Source of the DNA: Staphylococcus equorum | Lineage (GTDB): Bacteria > Bacillota > Bacilli > Staphylococcales > Staphylococcaceae | Assembly: GCF_029531845.1 (NCBI RefSeq) | Contig: NZ_JAMBPV010000004.1 | Span: forward strand, 124,001-188,000 | Reading direction: 5' to 3' | DNA length: 64,000 bases | Position numbers and translations under genes: made by a program | In this document: positions 7,511 to 15,137 of the stretch, piece after piece | Numbering within the stretch: the first letter of the stretch is position 1 | How the letters are laid out: the number at the start of each line of letters is the position of its first letter | The notes under the pieces: generated by a model | Database searches by the model: none | What the model was told of the DNA's origin: nothing | Seen by the model: only the letters and a program-made list of their open reading frames with translations

Positions 7511-9796
7511 ATGAATTTTTCAATTATAATTACCTATAAAAATAAATGGGGTAATGAAAAATACATAGAAAGCTGCTTAGATAGTATTATTAATCAGACA
7601 TATGGTGATTTCGAAGTTATTCTCGTACATAATGATTCAGAATTAATTGACAAACTATGTAAGGATAGCGAACTAAGTATTAAAAGCATTGAAATGAGCG
7701 AAAGCGATAATATCTCAAATTACAAAAATATAGCAATTAAAAATGCTTCTGGAGAGTTTTTAGTTTTCTTAGACGCAGATGATTACTTACATCCAAATGC
7801 TTTAATTTATGCTCAACAAATGATTGAAGATAAAAATGAAAACACTGATATCTTTAAATTTGGTATTAGTAAAACTAATTTAGATAAAGCTACAACATTA
7901 AGCACAAATAAAAGAGCCTTTTTTGATAACGAAGCATTTAATAAGTTAGAAGAATTATTAAGTGAAGCAGATATATCGGTTAATAACAGGCAAGTTAAAG
8001 GGATAATAAACGGTATGTTTGAAAAACAAATGATTAACCATAAATTTACTACGGTTAAACCTAAAAGCTATTTAAAAAATTTAAATTACCAATTTAGATT
8101 GCATAGCTTCATTATTCGAAAATCTTTCTTGATCGAAAATCAAATCTTCTTTGAAACTGATAACCAATTATATAATGATATTCCTTTTTTAATGGATCTT
8201 TATAATAAAACATCTCATATCGTACAATCCAGCACAAAATTATATTATAAATATACACATAACGATTCAATAAACAGCCCTTCTTTAACGCAAGAAGAAC
8301 ATGATGATAGACTTATACAGAGGGTAAAAGCATTAAAAGAAGGCTTAGAAAAATGCGTTGATTTAAATTTAGCAAGACAAATAAAAGTCGAAGCAATACG
8401 ATATTATTTATATAAGATTATAAAAAGTAGTTTATTTACTGAATCTTATAGTGAAATGCATGAAATATATCAATTATTACATAAAATATTCAACTATCCA
8501 TCGTCTAAAATTAAGTTAAGCAAACGACATGCTTTTGAAATCAATGCTATAAAAAACGGGAATTTTAAAAAAGCATTCATGTTAAGTAAAACCAGAGTAT
8601 TAGGCTATAAAACATATCAGTTTGTTAAACCAATAAATCAAAAATTTAGACAAAAAAAATTACAAAAAAATCTATTTACTAAACTACCTATAAAAGAAAA
8701 TACAATATTATACGAAAGTTTTTTGGGTAGAAATTATTCTGATAGCCCTAAAGCTATTTTTAACTATCTTTTAGAAAATGATAAAAGTAATTGGCAACAT
8801 GTATGGATTTTAAATGATAAAAGTCTTGTTGAGAACGAACAAGAGTTTAAGAATAAAAATGTAAAAATTATAAAACGTTTTGGTTGGAAGTACTTTTACT
8901 ACGTAACAGTGTCTAAATATTTCGTATTAAATATGCGACAACCAAAGTGGTTATTTAAAAAAGATGAACAAACAATTTTATCAACATGGCATGGTACGCC
9001 TTTAAAACGTCTTGTGTTTGATATGGAAAATGTGACATCGGCTAACAAAAATTATAAAAAAGATTTTTATATCCAATCTAGAAACTGGGATTATTTAATT
9101 GCAGCTAATAAGTATAGCGAAGAGATATTTGAAAGTGCCTTTATGTATCCAAAAGAAAACATATTAACTTATGGATATCCAAGGAATGACGTATTACATA
9201 ATTATTCTGATGAATATAAACGTAATATTAAAGGGAAATTGAATTTGCCTACATCTAAAAAAGTTATTTTGTACGCTCCTACATGGCGAGATGATGAATT
9301 CCATTCTGCAGGGAATTATAAATTTAAACTACAAATGGATTTAGAAAGAATGCGTGAAGAGTTTAGCGACGAATACGTTATCGCTTTAAGAATGCATTAT
9401 TTTATTTCAGATAATATGGATTTAACAGATTTTGAAGGTTTTGCTTATGATTTTTCTAAGTACAACGATATTAATGATTTATACATTTCAAGTGATATTT
9501 TAATTACAGATTACTCATCTGTATTCTTTGATTATGCGAATTTAAGAAAACCGATATTATTTTTTACTTATGATATCGAGAAGTACCAAAGCATGTTAAG
9601 AGGTTTTTATATAGACGTTTACAATGAACTACCTGGACCGTTACTACTTACGAATGATCAATTAATAGATTCCATCAAAAATTTAAATTTAACAAAAGAG
9701 AAATATAAAGAAAAATACGATGAATTTTATCAAAAATATTGTTATTTAGAAGACGGTAACGCTACTAAAAGAATAGTAGAAGCAGTTATAAAATAA
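7511..9796 (+). CDS. Fused GT2 glycosyltransferase and CDP-glycerol glycerophosphotransferase (TagF-like), prophage cargo
   Basis: The start is ATG 7511 behind AGGAAAGTAGGG, giving 761 residues. Residues 1 to about 300 form a GT-A family 2 glycosyltransferase (F-S-I-I-I-T-Y start, S-I-I-N-Q-T, metal-binding D88-A-D-D). The C-terminal ~360 residues form a TagF/TarF-type glycerophosphotransferase with T-W-H494-G-T-P-L-K, G-Y-P-R-N-D, Y-A-P-T-W-R-D-D, R-M-H629 and D667-Y-S-S-V-F-F-D. Both modules look intact. Such bifunctional enzymes build wall teichoic acid or capsule polymers of alternating sugar and glycerol phosphate. The gene is more A+T-rich than the lysin genes. It sits in the lysogenic-conversion position of the prophage between two terminators, with its own promoter. 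A change of host wall polymer, and so of phage adsorption, is inferred. Confidence 0.85.
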   Translation: MNFSIIITYKNKWGNEKYIESCLDSIINQTYGDFEVILVHNDSELIDKLCKDSELSIKSIEMSESDNISNYKNIAIKNASGEFLVFLDADDYLHPNALIYAQQMIEDKNENTDIFKFGISKTNLDKATTLSTNKRAFFDNEAFNKLEELLSEADISVNNRQVKGIINGMFEKQMINHKFTTVKPKSYLKNLNYQFRLHSFIIRKSFLIENQIFFETDNQLYNDIPFLMDLYNKTSHIVQSSTKLYYKYTHNDSINSPSLTQEEHDDRLIQRVKALKEGLEKCVDLNLARQIKVEAIRYYLYKIIKSSLFTESYSEMHEIYQLLHKIFNYPSSKIKLSKRHAFEINAIKNGNFKKAFMLSKTRVLGYKTYQFVKPINQKFRQKKLQKNLFTKLPIKENTILYESFLGRNYSDSPKAIFNYLLENDKSNWQHVWILNDKSLVENEQEFKNKNVKIIKRFGWKYFYYVTVSKYFVLNMRQPKWLFKKDEQTILSTWHGTPLKRLVFDMENVTSANKNYKKDFYIQSRNWDYLIAANKYSEEIFESAFMYPKENILTYGYPRNDVLHNYSDEYKRNIKGKLNLPTSKKVILYAPTWRDDEFHSAGNYKFKLQMDLERMREEFSDEYVIALRMHYFISDNMDLTDFEGFAYDFSKYNDINDLYISSDILITDYSSVFFDYANLRKPILFFTYDIEKYQSMLRGFYIDVYNELPGPLLLTNDQLIDSIKNLNLTKEKYKEKYDEFYQKYCYLEDGNATKRIVEAVIK

Positions 9797-9810
9797 AGGG
9801 GAAAACTATC

Positions 9811-9918
9811 ATGAAAAAATTTTTGTTAGCAGCATTAGTTGTATTAGGAATAAATTATATTAAAAATAAGGAAATCAACGATATTCGCGAATATTATTCT
9901 GTTGACGATGAAGAATAG
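9811..9918 (+). CDS. 35-residue hydrophobic/charged peptide
   Basis: ATG 9811 follows AAGGGGAAAA, 15 bases after the stop of the GT2-TagF gene, so it is probably co-transcribed. The product starts M-K-K-F-L-L-A-A-L-V-V-L-G, a short hydrophobic helix of about 12 residues. A Lys/Asn stretch follows and then an acidic tail (V-D-D-E-E). It could be a small membrane-attached peptide. No cysteine or lipobox is present, and I do not recognise the family. The good ribosome binding site and tight spacing support it being a real gene. Confidence 0.55.
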   Translation: MKKFLLAALVVLGINYIKNKEINDIREYYSVDDEE

Positions 9919-9978
9919 ATACAGTGAAATGTTATTTGTTAAACAAACAGGTTTATCTGCGTGTATGAATAACCCATT

Positions 9979-10006
9979 AAAAGCGCCTTTTATAAGGTGC
10001 TTTTTT
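9979..10006 (+). terminator. Terminator closing the GT2-TagF transcription unit
   Basis: An 11-bp stem (9979-9989 with 9994-10004, one G-T pair) overlaps and is followed by six T. Confidence 0.85.
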
Positions 10007-10067
10007 GTTTATGGTAAAAATATAGTTGGGTTTTTTATTTGTATATTACTTACTCGGCAATTTCAAC

Positions 10068-10096
10068 TTTACAAATGCGAACAAGCGTTCTATTAT
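10068..10096 (+). promoter_or_regulatory. SOS-controlled promoter: LexA box between -35 and -10
   Basis: TTTACA (10068-10073), a 17-base spacer and TATTAT (10091-10096) form a promoter 18 bases before the YolD-like ATG. Within the spacer, 10078-10091 reads CGAACAAGCGTTCT. This matches the Gram-positive LexA box CGAACN4GTTCG except for the last base. LexA bound here would block RNA polymerase directly, so the gene is expected to be DNA-damage inducible. Confidence 0.75.
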
Positions 10097-10113
10097 ATTT
10101 ATGAGGTGATAGT

Positions 10114-10524
10114 ATGAAAGTGATTAATTCAGATACGCCAGACGAATATAAATACGAATCCGATTATCGTAATATACCACGAGAATATTTAAATCCACGT
10201 ATTCCCGAAGGGCGTGGCATGGTTAAGTGGGCGCCATTTGCTACTATTCCAGAACAACATGAAAGATTAAAAGAACATATTCAAGATCAAAACAAAATAG
10301 AAAAGCCCGAATTAAGCGATGACCAACTAAACATGTTAAACGATACATTGATATTTAAAATGTACAACGATCCAGTAATAGAAGTTCGCTATTTTGTAAA
10401 AGGTTATATACAAACAATAGAAGGTTACATACACAAAGTAGATGTTCATACACAATTACTCTACTTATATGAAGAAACTGGTTTAAGTAAGATTAATTTA
10501 AAAGACATTGTGGAGATAAAATGA
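10114..10524 (+). CDS. YolD-like protein, SOS-associated
   Basis: A 136-residue protein behind GAGGTGATAGT. The signature R-G-M-V-K-W-A-P-F-A-T-I-P-E-Q at about residues 33-48 and the C-terminal G-Y-I-H-K-V-D ... I-N-L-K-D-I-V-E-I identify the YolD family. In Bacillus and Staphylococcus, YolD-like genes usually pair with a Y-family (UmuC/UvrX-like) translesion polymerase and are LexA-controlled; YolD itself has no proven enzymatic activity. Here the LexA box is present, but no polymerase gene follows. It may work with a chromosomal Y-family polymerase or modulate the host SOS response during induction. Placement at the phage right end is typical of cargo. Confidence 0.8.
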   Translation: MKVINSDTPDEYKYESDYRNIPREYLNPRIPEGRGMVKWAPFATIPEQHERLKEHIQDQNKIEKPELSDDQLNMLNDTLIFKMYNDPVIEVRYFVKGYIQTIEGYIHKVDVHTQLLYLYEETGLSKINLKDIVEIK

Positions 10525-10555
10525 ATTTACGTTTATGATATTACAATAAGAGGAT

Positions 10556-11374
10556 GTGATTAAAATAAAACTTTTTTTCAAAATACTGTTTGCTGGTATT
10601 ATAGGAGAGCTTCTAATTATACTAGTTTTAAACAGTATTAATATTAGCATTTTAAAACCGTACGAAAAGATACAAGTTGTAATAGGAGTTACAGGTCTAT
10701 TCACCACCTCTTTAGGTGCATATATTGGTGCTAAAATAGCAGGTAACGAATCAAGAAAGTTATTTAAGCAAGAAATAAAAATGAATGATTTAAATAATAA
10801 TATGTCGATAAATTTAGATGTTTTAGAAGATATAGAATATGTTAAAAGAAAAATAGATTTTATTAATGAATTAAATAGAAATAGTAAGTTTTTAGAGCCA
10901 AGTAGTTTAAGACAACTACAAGCAACTTCTAAAGACGCGAATTATACTTTAGAAAGTTTAAAAAATGAAAATCTAAAGAAAGCATCAGTTGTTTTGTATT
11001 CGGACATTCAAAATTTTTATAAAGAATTCGAGAATTTTAATTATAAAATACAAAATATAATCGATACTGATGCAACACGTGATTTATTTAAAATGGTAAA
11101 GAAAAATGAAATACCAATGGAACTTATAGGTTTATGGAGAGATTTTCATGAGTCATCTGATAATTACATTTATTTTTTAGTGGATAACGGCAGAGAAGAA
11201 ATACTGAAAAAAATTTCCGTAGATTTAATCATGGAGGAAAATAAAAAATTCTTCGAATACAAGAAACTTGAAATTAAAAATTTTTCTCATAAAATAAACG
11301 ATTCGTTTAATAATATGAAATATAAAAATAGAGAGGACTTAATCGAAGAATATACCGAACTATATAAAGATTGA
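10556..11374 (+). CDS. Two-pass membrane protein with long helical cytoplasmic region, unknown function
   Basis: A 272-residue protein not assigned to a family. Two hydrophobic segments (about 6-32 and 39-63) form a hairpin, followed by about 200 mostly helical residues rich in Lys, Glu, Asn and Phe with coiled-coil character. The start is uncertain: GTG 10556 is only two bases after AGAGG, and the same bases could act as ribosome binding site for a rare ATT or ATA start just downstream. It is the last gene before the presumed attR and ends in a good terminator. That position often carries immunity, exclusion or virulence genes. A membrane-anchored exclusion or abortive-infection effector is possible, but nothing in the sequence proves it. 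Confidence 0.65.
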   Translation: MIKIKLFFKILFAGIIGELLIILVLNSINISILKPYEKIQVVIGVTGLFTTSLGAYIGAKIAGNESRKLFKQEIKMNDLNNNMSINLDVLEDIEYVKRKIDFINELNRNSKFLEPSSLRQLQATSKDANYTLESLKNENLKKASVVLYSDIQNFYKEFENFNYKIQNIIDTDATRDLFKMVKKNEIPMELIGLWRDFHESSDNYIYFLVDNGREEILKKISVDLIMEENKKFFEYKKLEIKNFSHKINDSFNNMKYKNREDLIEEYTELYKD

Positions 11375-11379
11375 TAAAG

Positions 11380-11409
11380 CCCACCTAAATGAATAGGTGG
11401 GTATTTTTT
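11380..11409 (+). terminator. Terminator after the last prophage gene
   Basis: A 7-bp GC-rich stem (11380-11386 with 11395-11401) and an 8-base loop are followed by TATTTTTT. Confidence 0.85.
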
Positions 11410-11417
11410 GTTGTCAG

Positions 11418-11520
11418 TACCATTTTTGATACCATTTGAAGTTAAAACGTTAGATTTTTGTTTTATTATAATTTTTAAAACGTTGATTTACCAGGGGTTT
11501 TGATTTATAACCATCCTATA
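11418..11520 (+). other. Candidate attR region with integrase arm-type direct repeats
   Basis: TACCATTT occurs at 11418-11425 and 11430-11437. TAAAACGTT followed by (A)GATTT occurs at 11443-11457 and again at about 11476-11490. Paired short direct repeats in non-coding DNA at the edge of a prophage, outside the last phage terminator, are what arm-binding sites of a tyrosine integrase look like. The crossover core is probably in or just after the CCAGGGG segment at 11491. The left att site and the integrase gene are outside the window, so the core cannot be defined. Confidence 0.4.
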
Positions 11521-11597
11521 TTTTTCGTTATATTAATTGAAATGGAAGGGTCAATTGGCTAGTCTTAGCTACTGATTCAACGATTTCTTATAAAAAT

Positions 11598-11674
11598 AAA
11601 AGCACGAGAGATACGACTTCAATGCCATTTATTCTTTAAATGGTATTGAAGTATGCGTATCATCTCGTGCTTTT
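11598..11674. terminator. Long imperfect hairpin at the prophage/chromosome junction
   Basis: The arms (about 34 and 38 bases) pair along most of their length, with one 1-base and one 3-base bulge, around a 5-base loop. A-rich and T-rich ends make it a possible bidirectional terminator. It separates the + strand phage genes from the minus-strand gene ending at 11731. It is unusually long for a simple terminator. Confidence 0.65.
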
Positions 11675-11730
11675 TATATACATGAATATCTGTAGATAAA
11701 TATATTCAACTTTTCTATTGATGCAAAATT

Positions 11731-11973
11731 TTAGAAAATTAAAACCTTCCATATTGGAAAAGTGAAAATAAGTAGTGCTATCACTGTAAATAAACATAGT
11801 AAGATATTTACGATGCGATCACCATTGATAGCTGAAATAATATTAATCATAATTAATATTATGATTATAAAAAAGCCGCTATAAAAATATAAGTTGCCAT
11901 TAAATACTTTGTTAAAAGATAATATCGGTATGAGATAGGCGACTAATGTAGCGAAAGCAGAAACTAAAGTCAT
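11731..11973 (-). CDS. Small three-pass membrane protein, unknown
   Basis: An 80-residue, very hydrophobic protein with three predicted membrane segments (about 5-22, 27-48, 55-76). The nearest Shine-Dalgarno-like sequence (AAAGGGGTG) is about 17 bases before the ATG, farther than usual. I do not recognise the family. It stands alone between the phage junction hairpin and another small minus-strand membrane protein and may be chromosomal flank. Confidence 0.5.
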   Translation of the reverse strand: MTLVSAFATLVAYLIPILSFNKVFNGNLYFYSGFFIIIILIMINIISAINGDRIVNILLCLFTVIALLIFTFPIWKVLIF

Positions 11974-12188
11974 ATAATACTTAATAAAAACACCCCTTTA
12001 ATGAAGAAACAACTTTATGTGCTATCAAAATTTTTAAATACAAGGGAAGTTTATAGCATAGGTATACACCAATCATACTATTCGTAAAATTTTTTCTTGA
12101 AAAAATAGAAGAAATCAAAAGGTATATTTCAAGCATTTCAGCATTGATAGAGTGATGGCTTGGCGAATTTCAAGAAGGATAAGAAAAC

Positions 12189-12226
12189 AAGTGCCCAGCC
12201 AAATCAATTGGTTGGGCGCTTAATTT
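12189..12226 (-). terminator. Terminator of the small membrane gene at 12227
   Basis: A 14-bp stem with two G-T pairs (12189-12202 with 12208-12221) lies immediately after the minus-strand stop. T-rich sequence lies on both sides, so it could stop transcription from either direction. The rest of 11975-12188 shows no gene. Confidence 0.7.
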
Positions 12227-12445
12227 TTATGTATAACTTGTACCATATTGGAGCGTACTGATATTTTCTCTTCGCAGGTCTGCACCTGTTCTGTACAAAA
12301 CGATAATTGATAAGAGCAGTATCATTACTGTACAAATAATAATCCATTTTCCCAGTTTGTTAATATTAAATATGAGACTGAAAATTATTATTAAGAATAA
12401 TATACAGAAAAAGGCAAAAGCCGTATACATCATTAAATCTCCCAT
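12227..12445 (-). CDS. Small two-pass membrane protein, unknown
   Basis: A 72-residue protein with two strongly hydrophobic segments (about 6-27 and 33-51) and a polar C-terminus. Two starts are possible: ATG 12445 with AAGGA 11 bases away, or the ATG four codons later (12433) with GGGAG five bases away. The second has the better spacing. The family is not recognised. It has its own terminator. Confidence 0.5.
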   Translation of the reverse strand: MGDLMMYTAFAFFCILFLIIIFSLIFNINKLGKWIIICTVMILLLSIIVLYRTGADLRRENISTLQYGTSYT

Positions 12446-12775
12446 AAATAAAACATTCCTTGTAGAGTTAGCTTAAAAAACTCACTAATAAAAGTGAGTT
12501 TGTGAAGAGTTCCCCAAATTTAGCGTGCCTAAGTGTCACGCTTATTTTAATTTTAGCATAGCTATAAAATTCATAATATGTATATGAAGAGAAATAGTAC
12601 TAAAGGATGACATTTCCTAACTAACTTATTTAAAATTTAATTTAGTTAATGTATCACAATTAGATGATTCAAAATACTAATTCTTTTGTAACGTTTATAA
12701 ATTTTGAAAGAAGGGAAGTAAAGTATAACTTATGAATTTTTTTATTATAAATTATACTAAAGGAGTAATGCATAT
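12446..12775. other. Intergenic region before the CNNM gene
   Basis: There is no gene. A 9-bp hairpin lies at 12478-12501 and a weaker 6-bp one at 12522-12542. The remainder is A+T-rich leader for the CNNM gene, whose ribosome binding site AAAGGAG lies just before 12768. No riboswitch structure was recognised. Confidence 0.5.
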
Positions 12776-13795
12776 ATGATTATAGCGATAATCATACTTT
12801 TGTTTGCTTCATTTTTCTTTTCAGGCAGTGAAACCGCATTGACGGCTGCTAATAGGATGAAGATGCAAACGGAAGCACAACAGGGCGATAAAAAGTCCGG
12901 AAAGATATCGAAATTATTAACTAAACCAAGTGAATTTATTACTACTATTCTTATTGGTAATAATATAGCAAATATTGTTTTACCTACATTAATAACGATT
13001 TTAGCTGTAGATTTAGGAGTAAGTGTAAGTATTGCAACAGCAGTGACAACAGTGACAATTATTGTAATATCTGAAGTCATTCCAAAATCGATCGCCGCTA
13101 CATATCCTGATAGAATATCACGATTGGTTTATACACCAATTTCATTCTTTATTATTATATTTAAACCAGTAACTTTAATATTAAATGGATTAACAGATTC
13201 AATTAATAAAATTCTTTCTAAAGGCCATGAAGACCAGCAACGATTTTCAAAAGAAGAAATTAGGCAAATGGTTTCAATTGCAGGTAGTGAAGGTGCATTT
13301 AATGAAATGGAACGCAATCGTATACAAGGTGTCATGGATTTTGAAAAATTAAGAATTAAAGATATTGATACAACACCTCGAATAAATGTTGCAGCATTTC
13401 CATCAGATGTATCCTATAAAGAGGCATATGATACAGTTGTTTCAAACCCATATACGCGCTATCCCGTATACAATGAAGATATAGATAATGTTATTGGTGT
13501 TTTCCATTCGAAATATTTATTAGCGTGGAGCCGTGAGACTAGTAATGATATTTCACATTATACTTCTGAGGCTTTATTTGTAAATGAGCATAACAGAGCT
13601 GAGTGGGTGTTAAGAAAAATGACTGTATCGCGTAAACATTTGGCAATTGTATTGGACGAATACGGTGGCACAGACGCGATTGTATCTTATGAAGATCTTA
13701 TTGAAGAAATGTTAGGTATGGAAATCGAAGATGAAATGGATGAAGAAGAAAATGAAAAAATCGAAGAACAAATGAAAGCATACAACAAGAAATAA
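12776..13795 (+). CDS. CNNM (DUF21)/CBS-domain membrane protein, hemolysin-C-like
   Basis: A 339-residue CNNM-type transporter-like protein. The N-terminal DUF21 domain (about 1-175) has three to four membrane segments and the conserved F-S-G-S-E-T-A-L-T and G-N-N-I-A-N motifs. A CBS pair follows (about 195-320: Y-T-R-Y-P-V-Y, V-L-D-E-Y-G-G-T-D). The C-terminal CorC/HlyC domain of longer relatives is absent; the protein ends in an acidic/Lys tail. CNNM proteins are linked to Mg2+ export or homeostasis. It is the first clear core gene after the prophage and appears intact, so integration took place upstream of it. Confidence 0.88.
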   Translation: MIIAIIILLFASFFFSGSETALTAANRMKMQTEAQQGDKKSGKISKLLTKPSEFITTILIGNNIANIVLPTLITILAVDLGVSVSIATAVTTVTIIVISEVIPKSIAATYPDRISRLVYTPISFFIIIFKPVTLILNGLTDSINKILSKGHEDQQRFSKEEIRQMVSIAGSEGAFNEMERNRIQGVMDFEKLRIKDIDTTPRINVAAFPSDVSYKEAYDTVVSNPYTRYPVYNEDIDNVIGVFHSKYLLAWSRETSNDISHYTSEALFVNEHNRAEWVLRKMTVSRKHLAIVLDEYGGTDAIVSYEDLIEEMLGMEIEDEMDEEENEKIEEQMKAYNKK

Positions 13796-13855
13796 CATTT
13801 TAATAACACTTTCATATTTATTTTACAGTTAATTGGTGAAAGAGGGGTGTGCTAA

Positions 13856-14923
13856 ATGAAATTATCATCAAGAATGACTGAGATTTTAGGTATTAGATTT
13901 CCGATTTTGCAAGCAGGTATGGCAGGTAACACAACGCCTGAATTAGTAGCAACTGTAAGTAATAGCGGAGGGTTGGGCAGTATAGGTGCAGGTTATTTCA
14001 CACCTGAAAGACTTGAAAAAGAAATTACTTATGTACAGCAACTAACTGATTTACCTTATGCAGTTAATTTATTTGTGCCTAGTCAAAAATTATATATTCC
14101 AGATAAGGTAGAGCATATGAATGCGTGGTTAAAACCATACCGGCGTGCGTTTAATATTGAAGAGCCAGTATTAAATATGGATGAAACGTATCAATTTAAT
14201 AGTGCAATTGATGTTGTTATTGAAAAGGGTGTGCCGGTGGTTACTTTTACTTTCGGTATACCTGATCAAACGACTATCACAAAATTAAAAGAAAGAGAGA
14301 TTACCATTATTGGCACTGCAACATCCGTAGATGAAGCGATTGCTAATGAAAGTGCAGGGGTAGATGCTATTATTGCACAAGGTAGTGAAGCAGGCGGCCA
14401 TCGTGGTTCGTTTACTGTGACTGTAAGTAATCAGACACCATTAGTTGGAACGATGTCACTCGTTCCTCAGATTGCTGATGCAATTGATATACCTATTATT
14501 GCGTCTGGCGGTATTATGGACGGTCGCGGACTTGTGGCAAGTATAGTTTTAGGTGCAGAAGCAATTCAAATGGGGACAGCATTTTTAACTACTGAAGAAA
14601 GTGGCGCATCATCATTATATAAAAATATGATACAACAAAGTAAAGAAACGGATTCTGTGGTCACTAATGTATTTACTGGAAAGCCAGCTCGAGGTATTGA
14701 TAATGATTTTATTCATAAAATGGATGAATATGACGATGATATACCGGATTATCCAATTCAAAACCAGTTAACGAGTGCGATTCGTAGAGAAGCAGCTCAA
14801 AAAGGTGACGCACAGTGGACACATTTATGGAGCGGTCAAAGCCCACGACTTGCTCGAAATGTCTCCGCTACGTTGTTAATTCAACGTATTATTAATGAAT
14901 CAAAAGCACTTCTGAATAGTTAA
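13856..14923 (+). CDS. Nitronate monooxygenase (2-nitropropane dioxygenase family)
   Basis: A 355-residue FMN-dependent TIM-barrel enzyme oxidising alkyl nitronates such as propionate 3-nitronate. Typical motifs are I-L-Q-A-G-M-A near the N-terminus, [11 protein letters not shown] around residue 180 with the catalytic His, and the FMN-phosphate loop [10 protein letters not shown] followed by [12 protein letters not shown]. The gene starts 60 bases after the CNNM gene and ends before a terminator. Length is normal for the family. Confidence 0.92.
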   Translation: MKLSSRMTEILGIRFPILQAGMAGNTTPELVATVSNSGGLGSIGAGYFTPERLEKEITYVQQLTDLPYAVNLFVPSQKLYIPDKVEHMNAWLKPYRRAFNIEEPVLNMDETYQFNSAIDVVIEKGVPVVTFTFGIPDQTTITKLKEREITIIGTATSVDEAIANESAGVDAIIAQGSEAGGHRGSFTVTVSNQTPLVGTMSLVPQIADAIDIPIIASGGIMDGRGLVASIVLGAEAIQMGTAFLTTEESGASSLYKNMIQQSKETDSVVTNVFTGKPARGIDNDFIHKMDEYDDDIPDYPIQNQLTSAIRREAAQKGDAQWTHLWSGQSPRLARNVSATLLIQRIINESKALLNS

Positions 14924-14959
14924 ATAGTCGTACTATTAACATAGATACTTTACTCTATA

Positions 14960-14998
14960 CGGTTGCTCGTATCCTTACGTGATGAGCAATCGTTTTTC
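14960..14998 (+). terminator. Terminator after nitronate monooxygenase
   Basis: A 9-bp stem (14960-14968 with 14984-14992, one G-T pair) is followed by five T. Confidence 0.75.
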
Positions 14999-15137
14999 TA
15001 TAATATAGTAGTTAGCAAAATAAGCGAAGTGAAGGATATATTTTATAGCAAACTCCTACTTTTTAAAGTTATAGTAAATTAAATTTAATCAAGTGAATCC
15101 ACTAAAACATATATGGTATCATTACATTGGTGATACT

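Noticed and set aside
9902-10117. 71-codon open frame on the + strand
   Set aside because: It overlaps the end of the 35-residue gene, reads through a strong terminator (9979-10006) and the SOS promoter, and the product looks random.
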